Assembly: GCF_020921035.1 (NCBI RefSeq)
Contig: NC_063160.1
Location: 18,441,095 to 18,505,094 of the forward strand
DNA: 64,000 nucleotides
DNA from: Rhodamnia argentea
Taxonomy: Eukaryota; Streptophyta; Magnoliopsida; Myrtales; Myrtaceae
Reading direction: 5' to 3'
The notes beneath the pieces are model-generated. The model ran no database searches. It was given only the letters and a program-made list of their open reading frames with translations, and was not told the DNA's origin. A program made the translations under genes and the position numbers. Positions 1-10,344 of this stretch are shown here, piece after piece (position 1 is the stretch's first letter; each line of letters begins with the position of its first letter).

Positions 1-78
1 ACAATAGATGATTTATTTTTGGTGGATTTTCTCAGCAATGGAGGTAGGTATGAAAGACCTCTTCTCAACTCTAGACAC

Positions 79-98
79 TTTGACCAAAAACAAAAAAA
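79..98 (+). repeat. A-tailed micro-insertion 1
   Basis: A 20-bp A-rich insert reading tttgaccaaaaacaaaaaaa sits between two perfect 11-bp direct repeats, actctagacac at 68-78 and 99-109. The direct repeats look like a target-site duplication and the A-tail like the 3' end of a reverse-transcribed RNA. It belongs to a group of similar tiny inserts in this window (442, 12059, 12096, 45103, 54363, 55710). That it is a drastically 5'-truncated retroposition product is inference. Confidence 0.6.
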
Positions 99-157
99 AC
101 TCTAGACACAGGTTGCTCGCATATACTCACATCAACATAATATAAGAGATTCTTGAG

Positions 158-1354
158 TTAACACCACAAAAAACTCCATATTAGTACACATATGATAAAT
201 TTACTCCAAATTAATTTTTTTACTATAAAAAATACTAAACTTGTATGCCTGTGACAAATTTACCGTCTGTTAGTTTCTATTAAATTTTACCGTTAAATTG
301 CTGAGTTAGATAACACGTGACAATTGATATGACGAGTCCATGTGGAAATCAAAAGGGCTAATACTATTAAAAACTCCAAAATGGTACTAACAAGTTTACC
401 CCAAATTGATACATGTGGGACACATTTTTCCTCCGTTAGTTTTTTTTTTTTTTTTGGTCGAACCCCTCCGTTAGTTAATGTGGCAAATCCAGATAAAAAT
501 CCATAATAACACAAAAAAACCCTAAATTGTCTTCCTCTTCATTGAGTCATTCATCATCGTTTTTGTCGAAGGCCTTGAAAATTGGGAATACCATTTAGAA
601 AGAACTCATTAGTGACACTTTTCTTGATAAATTAAAGTTGATAAACGAAGCAATCGGGCCGAGTTGTGATGTGCAATCAAGTTTCTTTTATAGATTTCTC
701 TAACATCGCACTTATATAAGTAATACATGATTTTTTTTCTTTCTAATTTGCTACAGAATTTTACCAAGAAGAAAAGGTTTTGCTATTAAAGTAAAATCAG
801 TGGGACCATTCATCATGGACAACATCCTGAGGTAAAGAATCTCTGTTGTTTTTTACACACTCTTGTTTTCACAATCACAAGGATCTCTTTGTTGGTCGCA
901 CTGATTTTCCTTTAATAGCAATGCCTTTTCTTCTTGGTAAAATTTTGTAGTGAAATAGAAAGAAAGAAAAAAATTGATGTATTTGATGATACAGAGACGA
1001 TGTTAGAGAAATCTCGAAAAGAAACTTGGTTGCACATCATAACTTGGCATGATTGCTTTGTTAATCGTCCTAGATTTACCAAGAAAAGTGTCACCGAAGA
1101 GTTCTCGCTAAGTGGTGTTTGCAATTTCCACGACCTTATACAAAGACTTCGATGAATGTTTGTATTCAATGGTGCTTGCCACGTCAAGCGCCACGTATCA
1201 TCCGCATCGGCAATTTGACAATAAAATTTGACGAAAACCGACGGAAAGTAAATTTGTCATAAGCGTATAAGTTTGTGATTTTGATGGTCAAAGGATTAGT
1301 ATTTGGGCTAAATTTATTACATGTACATAAATCTAGGGTTTTTCAAGGTATTAA
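158..1354. repeat. Foldback repeat with TTAAYACC-type ends
   Basis: The left end (ttaacaccacaaaaaactcc, 158) is mirrored by the right end near 1354 (reverse complement begins ttaataccttgaaaaaccc), so the unit is inverted-repeat bounded. Inside, 612-802 and 899-1094 are a second pair of imperfect inverted arms of about 190 bp around a loop of roughly 100 bp. Related AT-rich end sequences recur at 10660-10861/11769-11935, 33139-33510 and 39592-40065, marking a dispersed family. No coding capacity is seen: short frames in it are broken and overlap the arms. No clear target duplication was found. Confidence 0.55.
442..465 (-). repeat. A-tailed micro-insertion 2
   Basis: A short insert, poly(T) followed by ggtcgaaccc on the + strand (on the A-rich strand gggttcgacc then A-run), lies between perfect 11-bp direct repeats ctccgttagtt at 431-441 and 466-476. 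The flanking sequence is the conserved body of the surrounding repeat, so the uninterrupted site can be inferred from its relatives, for example near 39721. Confidence 0.65.
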
Positions 1355-1611
1355 ACCTTATAGTTTATGAGGTCCAAGACAATTTTCTTTTTTATGTCTC
1401 CAGTTTTGTTGATCGGTTGTATCTGTCTATTAAGGTGGGCGTAGCTTTTGTCATGTTGTATTATCTGGTTTGTTTGAGTTAATATTACGCTTTTTATGCT
1501 ATAGGGAACATAAATCAATAGAGTTGAGACTCTAAACCACATAACGACCCGCGAGGCGTAATGATGCAACTCCCGATAGTGTTGCGTCAGCATCAACATG
1601 GCCATTTGACT

Positions 1612-1620
1612 CTCAACAAA
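1612..1620. repeat. Left target-site duplication of the MULE
   Basis: The 9-bp word ctcaacaaa at 1612-1620 is repeated exactly at 8271-8279, immediately outside the opposite inverted repeat. Nine-base duplications are the signature of Mutator-superfamily insertion. Confidence 0.85.
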
Positions 1621-1772
1621 TGGCTAAAGTACGGCGCAAGTGCCAAAACGTGTGTACGGCGCTCACTTTAGTGCCAAAACTTTGAAGGCGCTCACTTTAG
1701 TGCCAAAACTTTGAAAACGCTCACTTTAGTGCTAAGTTCGGAGAAAATCGTTCATTTAAGTGCCAATCCGGC
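1621..1772 (+). repeat. MULE left terminal inverted repeat with internal 29-31 bp units
   Basis: This TIR consists of repeated units of about 29-31 bp built around cactttagtgccaaaacttt, beginning near 1634, 1659, 1688, 1719 and 1750. Compared with the right TIR it has one extra unit, which explains its greater length. The unit repetition is seen directly; that units are transposase binding sites is inference from other Mutator elements. Confidence 0.8.
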
Positions 1773-2567
1773 CAAAATCCGGCCAAAAAAGTTACGTGGA
1801 TTTTACAATTAAGTTTATTATCCGATGTGGCAAAATTTTATAGAGCGGATGCCACGGTGGATGTCCGACGTGGGTTGTGAATGGAAAGAATGGGGAAAAC
1901 GACGACGTTGGGTAATGGTGATTTCCTAAAACGACACCGATCGGTCACTTTCTTCTTCATTCGTCAAGGTGCCTCTCTCGTGCGAAGATAGTCGCTCGGT
2001 CTGCTCTCCTCGGTCGATCGGTCCCACGAGCTTAGTCACCATCGCTCCTTCACCATCATTAGTCATCGGTCGGTCGTCATCGACGCTTCACGAGAAGGTA
2101 TGCATCTCCTTTGTGTCTCGCATCGATAGATTTAGGGTTTGTGTAAATTAAGGCTCCGATTGAATGAGGGTTCCGACGCGAAATTAGGGCTCCCGCTGCA
2201 AAATGAGAATTTGAAGGGCGAAATTACAATTGTTATGGCAAAAATAAGGCTCATACTTGATGCGGTTTGGACGTCCACTTGTTTAATGAAAACATGTGGC
2301 TTCGATTCTTCGATAAAGAAAGGTTGAAAGGAGTGGCCATGTGTGAATGCGCTTTGCATATTGAAAATATTTTTTATTTAAGTCGTGGAGACCTCAAATT
2401 CTTTAATGTCAAACAACTGTGCTTTCTAGACAGTAGACACTACACGACAAGGTTCTTTTAATCAAAAGCAAGCCTGTGGGGACCTCCAAGTGAATTTGTT
2501 GTTCTTTCTGCATTTGTGGTCCCAAAAGCTTAGACATTTATTAGTTTTTTTCCCCTTTACTACGGGT

Positions 2568-5500
2568 ATGGACAAGAATTTTATTGCTGTCATTGTCTGC
2601 TATGGGGGCAATTTTGTCATTGGCACCGAGGAGTGGGAGTGCGAAGGTGGAAACGAAGGAACCATTTTCCTTGATGTAAGGACAACATCTTATGTCTCAT
2701 TTGTGAGGGATATAGTGCACATATTAGGATGCAAAGTGCATAAATTGTTGTATTGTGTTCCTGAAAAGGGCTTGAGGGATGGGTTGAGAGAGTTGTGCGA
2801 TGATAATGGGTTTAAGGATGTGATTTATCACTACCTTCATGGCAACGAAGCGACGGTCTATGTGGAGTATGACAGCGATGATGAAGAAGATGATCGTGAA
2901 GATGCCCAGCATGATGACCTAACCGAAACCGGAGAAGTAGGCAATGGTAATGTAAAAGGACATGAGGAGTGGGTAGACGGGGAGGATTGGGAGAAAAGAC
3001 GGGATTGTGAGGGGAGGGAGGACAGTGAGGAGGGAGGGGTAAACCACGTAGGCAATGAGGGAATTAGTGAATTAGGTTGGGAAGTTGCACAAAGCAGTGG
3101 CGATGACAATGATGATGAAGCTGTGGCCAATGTCGGTTTCTTGGGGGATGACAATGACGATGATGAGCTTGCACAGTCAAGGGAATATCGCAGGGAGTTT
3201 GCAAGGAAAAAGATTGCAGCATTTGTATATATAGAAGGAGGTGCAACGGTAAATAGAGAAGAAGAAGGTATACCTGCTACATCTGTTGTTCCTGCTGTTG
3301 ACGATGATGATGAAGGTGTGGACCAGCGCAATGGTACTTCCGAGGATGACCTTCAAGAAGGAGAAGTACTTGCACCCGTGCGTAGAAGGAAAAGTAAGTA
3401 TCCTTCTTATGATCCAACTGTGGCATCTCCTACTTTGTGTATTGGTATGACCTTTGACGATGCAAAACAGTTTAAGGATGCTATTGTGAAGAAGTATATT
3501 GCTGAGCAGAGGACACTCGTGTTTGTTAGAAATATGAAGGACTTTGTGAGAGCTAGGTGTCCACAACGTAATTGTGCATGGAAGATCTATGGTGTACTGA
3601 GCAAGAGGACCGAGTCATTCCAAATTAGGTCCTTCCAAGAGGAACATACGTGTTCCATTGTTTTTGAAAATAAAAGGGTAACAAGTAAGTGGTTGTCGAA
3701 GCACTTCTTCGACACGATAAAGGCGATGCCGGAGATTAAGAGTCCTCACTTAAAGCAGCTGGTGAAGGAGCGGGTAGGGATTAATGTGTCCGTGAGTCGG
3801 TGCAAGAGAGCTAAGTATAGGGTGATGACAACACTCTTGGGTCAGTACAAGCAAGAATATGCCCGGGTGTGGGATTACGCTTACGAATGTAGACTTCAAA
3901 ACCCACAAAGTAGAGTGTATGTCGAGGTTGTCGAGAGGCCTCTCCCCAATTTGGGGACAGTATTTGATAGGTTATATGTGTGTTTCGATGCTTGTAAGAG
4001 GGGATTTTTAGCTGGTTGTAGAAGAATTGTAGGATTGGATGGGTGCTTCCTAAAGGGTTTGTGCAAAGGAGAATCGTTATCTGCTATTGGTCGAGATGCG
4101 AATAACCAAATGTTTCCAATAGCTTGGGCAATTGTCAAGATAGAAAACAAGGACACTTGGTCCTGGTTCCTTAAAAATGTGATGGCCGACTTGGAGATAA
4201 CGGACGAGAGAGGTTGGGCTTTCATGAGTGACCAGCAGAAGGTAATGTCATTGCGAAATGAATCTTTTTAGATGTTTCTTGCATTATATTGTATTCTGCA
4301 AAATCTTACCATTATTTCTTGGTTTAATATTGTAGGGACTTGTTCCTACGTTGGCTGAGTTGATGCCCTATGCGGAGCATAGGATGTGTGCAAGGCATAT
4401 ATACGCAAATTGGTCAAAGAAGTACAAAGGGGAAAAGTTGCAGAAGCAATTTTGGGAAATTGCAAAAAGCACAAACATGGCTGAATTTAGGATAGCCAAA
4501 CGGGGCTTGCTTGAGCTTACCAAGGATGGTTTTGAAGCCCTATTTGAAACTGAAGTTAAACATTGGTGTAGGGCCTTCTTTAGTGAAGAATTCAAGTGTG
4601 ATATCATCGACAACAACCTCGGTGAAGCTTTCAATGGCAGCATCTTAGCTGCTAGGTGCAAGCCGATCATTTCCATGTTTGAGGATATACGACTTATGAT
4701 TATGACAAGGCTGCGCATTAAGAGAGATGATGCTGCAAAATGGACTAGAACATGTGGTCCCAGGATTGCGAAGATATTAGATGACAAGTTGGCTGGTAGT
4801 AGGTTCTACCATCCAATTTGGAATGCGATGAGGGGTTTGAGATCAAGAAAAAGGGCAATACGTATGTCGTTCACCTACAGAGGAGGAAGTGTTTATGTCG
4901 AGCATGGCGGCTAACTGGAATCCCTTGTGAACATGCCGTTGCTGCCATCCAGTTGAACCAACAAAACCCAGAACATTACATAGATGATTGCTACAATAAA
5001 AGGTCGTATCTTGATGCCTACCAATTTATGATGCAACCCATTAGAAGTTGCAAATTACGAGACCCTACGAATCGTGATGCCCCCGCACCTTTGCCACTAA
5101 AGAAACAAGTGGGGAGGCCAAAACGGAGACGAAGAATGCAAGAAGGGGAGATTTCAAAGCAAAGGAAGAGCAAGGCTGGTGCAAAGATGACGTGCTCCTA
5201 CCGCCATAAGGATGGGCACAATAAAAAAGGCTGTCAACCGAGGAAACGACATGAACAGCAGCAGCTTCCTGCAAATGCAGCAGCAGAACTAGGTGAAGAG
5301 GGAACACATAGACAAGTTGGACATCCAACCGAAGTGCCAACAGGAGAGCAGACTGCGTCTACAGTTGAACAAACGAGAAGAAAAATTCCAGTAAGTTAAT
5401 GATTGTGCTTTTTGTTTGTTTGTTTGTCTTGTTTTATGACTACTAATATAGCCTTGTATGATCATTGTAGGTGAGACGAAGGGCAAGAGCGGGACTTCCT

Positions 5501-6375
5501 TCGCAACCTGTTGAGCAGCCACCTCAAGGGCCAATAGATGGGCAAGTGGGACAGCCACCTCAAGTAGCAACTAGAGGGCATCAAGGGCCAAGAGAAGAGC
5601 ATACTCAGTCTCTTGTTGAACAAAGAAGAAGAAAATATCCAATAAGGATAGTTTATTTGTTGGTCTTGTTTTATGCCAAGTACTCTTAACGTTGTTTGGA
5701 CACTTCAGGTGAGAACAAGAGCAACATCAAGGTATGATGAGCTAATAGAACCTGTTCAAGAAGTTGCTCCACGCCCACAACTTCCACGACGAACAAGAGG
5801 GGCTCTTGGGAAGAGGTTAAGGCAATATGGTTATGGCCTATTCACCGACGATCATCTTGGAATGATTATCTTGCATGTAAGTTTAGTAGGATTTGTGCAT
5901 TAAATGTAGGGTACTTGAAATTTTATAGCTCATTTGCTTACCTTATTATGTTGTTGTAGCTCGGGAGAAGCTCGGAGATGCTTATCTCCGAAGGTGGCCA
6001 AACTCAAGAGTCGACGGCTGCGCCAAAAAATAAATTGAGAAAGAACACAGCAGCTGGAAGTCGAAAACAGCCATTAGAAAGAAGACACCAAGAGCTCCAC
6101 CTCAACCAAATCCCGAGAAGCCGGTTCAAGAACCTCATCCCGAACCCGAACTTCAACCCGAACCGGAAGCTCAACTCGAACCCGAACTTCAAGCTGAACC
6201 CGAAGCTACTCCCGCATATGTTCGAAAGAGTATTAGGATTATGAACCAAGTGAAAAAGCCATCTAGCAAAGGAGCTAGGGGTGTTGTCAATATTGACCGA
6301 GTGGGAGGGAGTGGGGTCCATATGTTAGTTTACATATGTGTTTGTTATTTGGGAACCACGTTTGTCAATATGTGA
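2568..6375 (+). pseudogene. MuDR-family transposase, frameshifted
   Basis: The first exon (2568-4241) starts at MDKNFIAV. It contains an N-terminal PB1-like region, a long acidic stretch (D/E-rich, about residues 100-260), then the MuDR DNA-binding region with CPQRNC and EEHTC. The MULE transposase core has the D of VGLDG (residue 491), the D of MSDQQK (555) and, in exon 2 (4336-5390), the E of NNLGEAFN (about 655), giving an apparent DDE triad. A SWIM zinc finger (KCLCRAW...GIPCEH) follows at about 4885-4940. Near 4824 the frame breaks: the core ends in one frame and the SWIM finger continues in another, consistent with a one-base deletion. Downstream exons begin at 5471, 5709 and 5960 and end in a Glu/Pro-rich tail, with stop at 6373-6375. 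The donor of the 5471 exon reads ATAAGG instead of GTAAGN, so it too looks decayed. The exact tail structure is uncertain. Confidence 0.85.
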
Positions 6376-6553
6376 TTTTTTTTTTATGCGCAGGACATGA
6401 TTGTGTATTTAACTTATTTAAATACTAAGTTCAACAGTTGAGGCAATGTTGTTTAATTATGCTTCTCCAATTTTGTTGCTTGCTCTGATGGTTATGGTTG
6501 TTGTGTTAATTTTTGGTTGTGCATCTTGCATTGTGGACTGTTTGTTGGCTATG

Positions 6554-6585
6554 TTGCTGGTGCAACCGGCCTCTTGCACCAGCAA
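6554..6585. other. Perfect 12-bp hairpin
   Basis: ttgctggtgcaa (6554-6565) and its exact reverse complement (6574-6585) are separated by an 8-base loop. It lies in the stretch after the transposase stop. A role in 3'-end formation or as a remnant of a smaller insertion is possible but unproven. Confidence 0.6.
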
Positions 6586-6858
6586 GTTGTTGGTCCGATT
6601 GTATATGTGGGAGTAGGAACTTGCTGCTGCGGTGCCGGTGTAGATTCAACTATACCTTGCTGCTGTAGCCGCAGGTGTTCGTGTTCAGTTGAAGCTGCAG
6701 CTGCAGCTATAGGGTTGTCGTTGCATCAACAATACCATGTTGCACGTTATGGTATTTTTGGAGGGTAATTGTGCACCTATTAGTGTGTGCGGTGTGTATG
6801 GTGTTGCTGGGGTTGCACCAACAACTTGGAACCGAAGTGCATATTTTAACAAGAACAT

Positions 6859-6995
6859 GGCACTTAAATGAACATTTTGTACGATAACTTGGCATTAAAG
6901 TGAGCTCTTTTACAAATAATTGGCACTTAACTGATCACCATTTTTTCCCGACTAGCACTTAAATGATCGCCATTTACAAATTATGGAACTTAAAT
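6859..6995. repeat. Tandem TIR-like motif array, ~31-bp period
   Basis: Five degenerate copies of a ggcacttaaatga-like motif begin near 6859, 6891, 6922, 6954 and 6984, a spacing of 30-32 bp. The motif and its spacing match the repeat unit of the MULE TIRs (cactttagtgcc, 29-31 bp). It sits between the 3' ends of the two convergent genes of the element. Confidence 0.65.
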
Positions 6996-7440
6996 AATAA
7001 CGACGTGAATCAACATACCAGTGCAGCCTCCATTTGCGGGAAAGCAAACAGCTTCCATCAAACTTGCTTCAAACTAGAGGCAATCTCAATAAAAAAGAAA
7101 AAAATGTGGTCATCACGGAAGTGCTACTTCTTGCAAGTTTCTGACGCCAACTTCGGAAACTTGCAAGTAACAAACCGCCAACTTCAGCAACCCATCAAGC
7201 TGCAAAGTAGCAGCCCATTTTGCAGCAAACCAAAGTAGCTCGGCAAAAAATTTGGCAAATAGAGAATGACAAGCTATAGGAATAATAACTGAAAACTGAC
7301 CCCATTATGAAGTACAACCTTCCATTTCCAATTTCAACAAAACACTATCCTCTTCATCCATACAAAACTCATCCATCACATGACAACTAGTACCCACATA
7401 TACATTATCCAATACAAGTATATACCCAACTAATGTTCAC
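6996..7440. other. Non-coding stretch downstream of the GRF gene
   Basis: This holds no supported gene. It is probably the 3' untranslated part of the minus-strand GRF gene plus spacer. A frame at 6963-7238 on + has no recognisable content. Confidence 0.4.
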
Positions 7441-7914
7441 CTACGGAAGACTCAAAAACTCTCTCTGGGCACACATGTTATGCTTAACCATTAAATAAGT
7501 TACACAACAAAACAGAAATACAATTAACGCTCGATGAAGCTTTCTTTGTCTTCGCATCGTTGATAATTCCTTCTTCAATTGATTGGCCACAGATGTTATA
7601 GCCTTCATCTCAGCTTCCCTCGAATCGACATCGTCCAATTCGTCCACGAGTGTAGGTAGAGGTTCATGCCGTCTTTCAAGAAGCTCCAATATCACTTCTG
7701 TGGCTCGACCGGAGAATTTTTTATCAACCCATTTGAAGTATTTGCACTTCCACCCCTCTCTATACCTGCCACATCCATGGAATCTTCTCCCCAGATTCAA
7801 CCGAGTCCAAGATGTTCTTCTTGGACTCGGCAACCCACAATAACAGTAAAACCCACCATCTTCTTCGGTTGGTCGAAACGAATTTGAGCTGCTATTGAAG
7901 CTCCTTCCCTCCAT
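7441..7914 (-). CDS. GRF-type zinc finger, C-terminal membrane anchor (MULE-borne)
   Basis: An uninterrupted 157-residue frame. Residues about 23-62 form a GRF zinc finger: CYCG, then a basic TSW-RLNLGRRFHGC segment, then a final Cys in GWKCKYFKWVD, matching the C-x-C-G ... G-R-x-F-x-x-C ... C-x-[FY]-x-W-x-D pattern. A helical region (about 90-125, rich in E/K/R) is followed by a single hydrophobic segment ALIVFLFCCVTYLMV near residues 129-143 and a short tail. Plant genomes have many small proteins of this GRF-plus-membrane-segment type with no firm function (At4g04775-like). The gene lies inside the MULE and converges on the transposase gene. Unlike the transposase it has no visible lesion. 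The function is unknown: nucleic-acid binding is the family expectation, and membrane anchoring is inferred from hydrophobicity. Confidence 0.75.
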   Translation of the reverse strand: MEGRSFNSSSNSFRPTEEDGGFYCYCGLPSPRRTSWTRLNLGRRFHGCGRYREGWKCKYFKWVDKKFSGRATEVILELLERRHEPLPTLVDELDDVDSREAEMKAITSVANQLKKELSTMRRQRKLHRALIVFLFCCVTYLMVKHNMCAQREFLSLP

Positions 7915-8150
7915 TTCGAACTGGCTGTTTATTTTAAGGCCAAAAAGGGAGTCAATCTATCAGCCGAGTTAGGTTTTTCAATTTGGGGGTTCAATTGGGG
8001 ATTTTAGGGTTTATGTTTGGACGAAGTGGCCTTGAACGAAGTCGTTTCATCTTTAGTTGCTGAGTCGGCCTCCGACGAGCCACGTGGCAACTCATTTTTG
8101 ACGGAAAAGAGCCACGTAGACTTTCCGGCGAGCCACGTATGCTCCACATC

Positions 8151-8270
8151 GGACTTAGAACTAAAATGAACGATTTTCTCCGAACTTAGCACTAAAGTGA
8201 TCGTTTTGAAAGTTTTGGCACTAAAGTGAACGCCGTACACAAGTTTTGGCACTTGCGCTGTACTTTAACC
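8151..8270 (-). repeat. MULE right terminal inverted repeat
   Basis: The reverse complement matches the left TIR from its outer end through the ttcggagaaaatcgttcatt segment, with a few mismatches and one fewer ~29-bp unit. The target duplication ctcaacaaa follows at 8271-8279. Confidence 0.85.
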
Positions 8271-8295
8271 CTCAACAAACTAACCTAGCTTAGGA

Positions 8296-8577
8296 ATGGG
8301 CATTAGCAGCCGTGGAGCTCTTCCTTCAGAAACCGTAGCACATCCTGTGCTGCTGGTTTTCACCACCAAATGGTTAGGCATGGCCAACAGCGAGAAAGTC
8401 AAAGAGTGGCATGCTCGTCAAGTTGGAGGACTTGATCCCGGGTTCATGAGGCCGGTGCCGCCACTTCCACCGCCCCTTCCGCTCCCTGTCCCTTTCCCTT
8501 TCCCTCTTCCTCATCCCGATCATCCATTAATCCCACCACAGGCATTTCCATTTGGTAACTCCTTAGCTTGTCCTGGT
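8296..8577 (+). CDS. Short proline-rich frame, unrecognised
   Basis: The frame opens with MGISSRGALPSET, contains an EKVKEWHARQVGGLDPGF segment and then a run of alternating Pro/Leu/Phe (PPLPPPLPLPVPFPFP). A plausible splice donor (tgtcctg|gtaagcc) ends it near 8577, but no following exon was recognised. It starts 26 bp outside the MULE, so the element could sit in the 5' region of a small host gene. I do not recognise the family, and it may be a fragment or chance frame. Confidence 0.25.
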
Positions 8578-8639
8578 AAGCCAAATTTACTTTCCATGTC
8601 CTCTCTGCTAAAATTGCTACGTGTTTGGTTATTGATATG

Positions 8640-10340
8640 AGGAAATTGAGTAACAATATAGTCGGACTTTGAGACGTGTAATCACTCTCTTTTAAGATCA
8701 ATTTACCCCACAAAGTTGCTATAATTTTTTGACAAATTTCCTTTAGCATACAACAAAGTCATGGTGAGAATACTCGATAGCAATTCTAATAAATCTCCTA
8801 AAACTCTCTGCGAAACAAAAGAAAGATGGCTGTCTCTCTTTGTAAGGAAAAACAAAATTGAAAAACTACTGAAAATGAAAATGAACAGAATTGTCCGTTA
8901 TATAATACAAATAGAACACACCTTTAAATGTCCAAACTGCCCATACAAACATACCCATTCATAGCCGAAAAATCGCAATTCGGACATGACTGTTCGTGTG
9001 TGAAAACCGTCTTTCGGACATAATTGTTCATGTTCCAATGGACACAACCATTCATGTACGAAGAATTAATTTCGAAAAAAATTAAAAAAATAATGAAATA
9101 AAATTATTGAACAAATTAATTTCAAAAACAAAATCGCGCAATTATTCACGCACTCACACGTGAGTATAGTGTGGTCTAGCCCATCCATTTATTTCTCCAT
9201 TTGAAAGACTATAATAGCTTTATTATATTTAAAGTGTCTTGCACTCTCTCATCCCTCCTAGGTGGGATAAGGAAAAAGCCTTATCTCCATTACATTTTGA
9301 GATATTGAGGCGGATAGAGTATTATCTCGGGCACTTATATTTCTCTCTTTTGTCATTCCCGATTGAACTTCACTTTTTCTTTGTGACATTCTAACTCTAT
9401 CTGGAATTCAATTTAGCTCTTGTGGTAAGGATAATTTAATAAAAGATCTCCTTATTCGAAATGAATGAAATGGACAGTAAGAGTGAGCAATTTCAGGTTC
9501 CTTATAGGTTTGTTTGGAATCTGTTGCTCAACCGATCGTAGAAAAAGAAAGTGTTTAGAGAGAGAAGCTTTTGGAAGAGAATACTTTGTATTGCTTAAGT
9601 TTTGATGGATACAAATGAGGAAGATAGTAGTCCTACTTATTCTAGAAGGCCTCTCATTTTAATCATTGATTGTCATTCGATCTAGCGGTGGAGATTGTAT
9701 CTCCCTATCTACCAACTACCGATATTTATGATAAGAAAGCTCTAGAACTCGGTACATTTACCGTATCACTGTGTCATCAATCGATTGGCTCACGGAACTT
9801 CCGATCTATGACACAAGCACATCTCCTTCGAGTAGTCGATGATTGAAGAGGCTATCAATATGATCCAAAATAACTTGTATTTGTCAATGCGTATTGGGAA
9901 AGAAGGGAACTCTTGCAAAACTAATTGAGTGTTCCGAACTTTTAAGTATCCTCCTATTGGAGTAATACGTTTATAGAAGGATTTATCACGAAAAAAGAAG
10001 GATTAACACAATGACACGATAGATTTTCTATAGGCCTGCAAATTATATTACAGTAGGGGTTGTTGTCTTTTGTGGCATTTTACATTGAATTGATGAGGTC
10101 ATAACTATTTACCTGAGATGATGAGCTGGCCCCTCGAAGATAATCTGATTGATAAATTGATCTAAGAACATTGTCCTTCTCTTCGTAGTCTAGTTTTGTG
10201 CAAGCTATGGACTTTCGTCGATGTTGATTGAAGCCGTCATGTTTTGATAATTGAATAGCCATCTAAAATGTACAACGACGAAGCTTGATTATCCGGAAAA
10301 TACCGAACGAAGGACTATGTCTACTTTACCTCAGGATGCT
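8640..10340. other. AT-rich stretch without a supported gene
   Basis: No protein family or RNA gene was recognised. A small minus frame at 10080-10262 looks exon-like (followed by a GTAAATAG donor-like sequence) but has no recognisable content. Poly(A)/(T) runs are frequent. Confidence 0.4.
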
Positions 10341-10344
10341 GCCC

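Larger units (their letters stand above)
1621..8270. mobile_element. Mutator-like element (MULE), two-gene, 6650 bp
   Basis: The element is delimited by long terminal inverted repeats (1621-1772 and 8151-8270, outer ends tggctaaagtacggcgcaag and, reverse-complemented, ggttaaagtacagcgcaag) and by identical 9-bp flanking words ctcaacaaa. It carries a MuDR-type transposase gene on + (2568-6375) and a convergent single-exon GRF-zinc-finger gene on - (7441-7914). Between the two genes is a tandem array of TIR-like motifs. This two-gene convergent layout resembles maize MuDR (mudrA/mudrB), although the second gene here is not recognisably mudrB. The perfect target duplication and largely matching TIRs suggest insertion that is not ancient, yet the transposase frame is broken, so this copy is probably non-autonomous now. 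Confidence 0.9.

Noticed and set aside
2858..3331. Ser/Pro-rich 157-residue minus-strand frame
   Set aside because: It is the antisense of the acidic Asp/Glu stretch of the transposase, whose codons read as Ser/Ser/Pro on the other strand.
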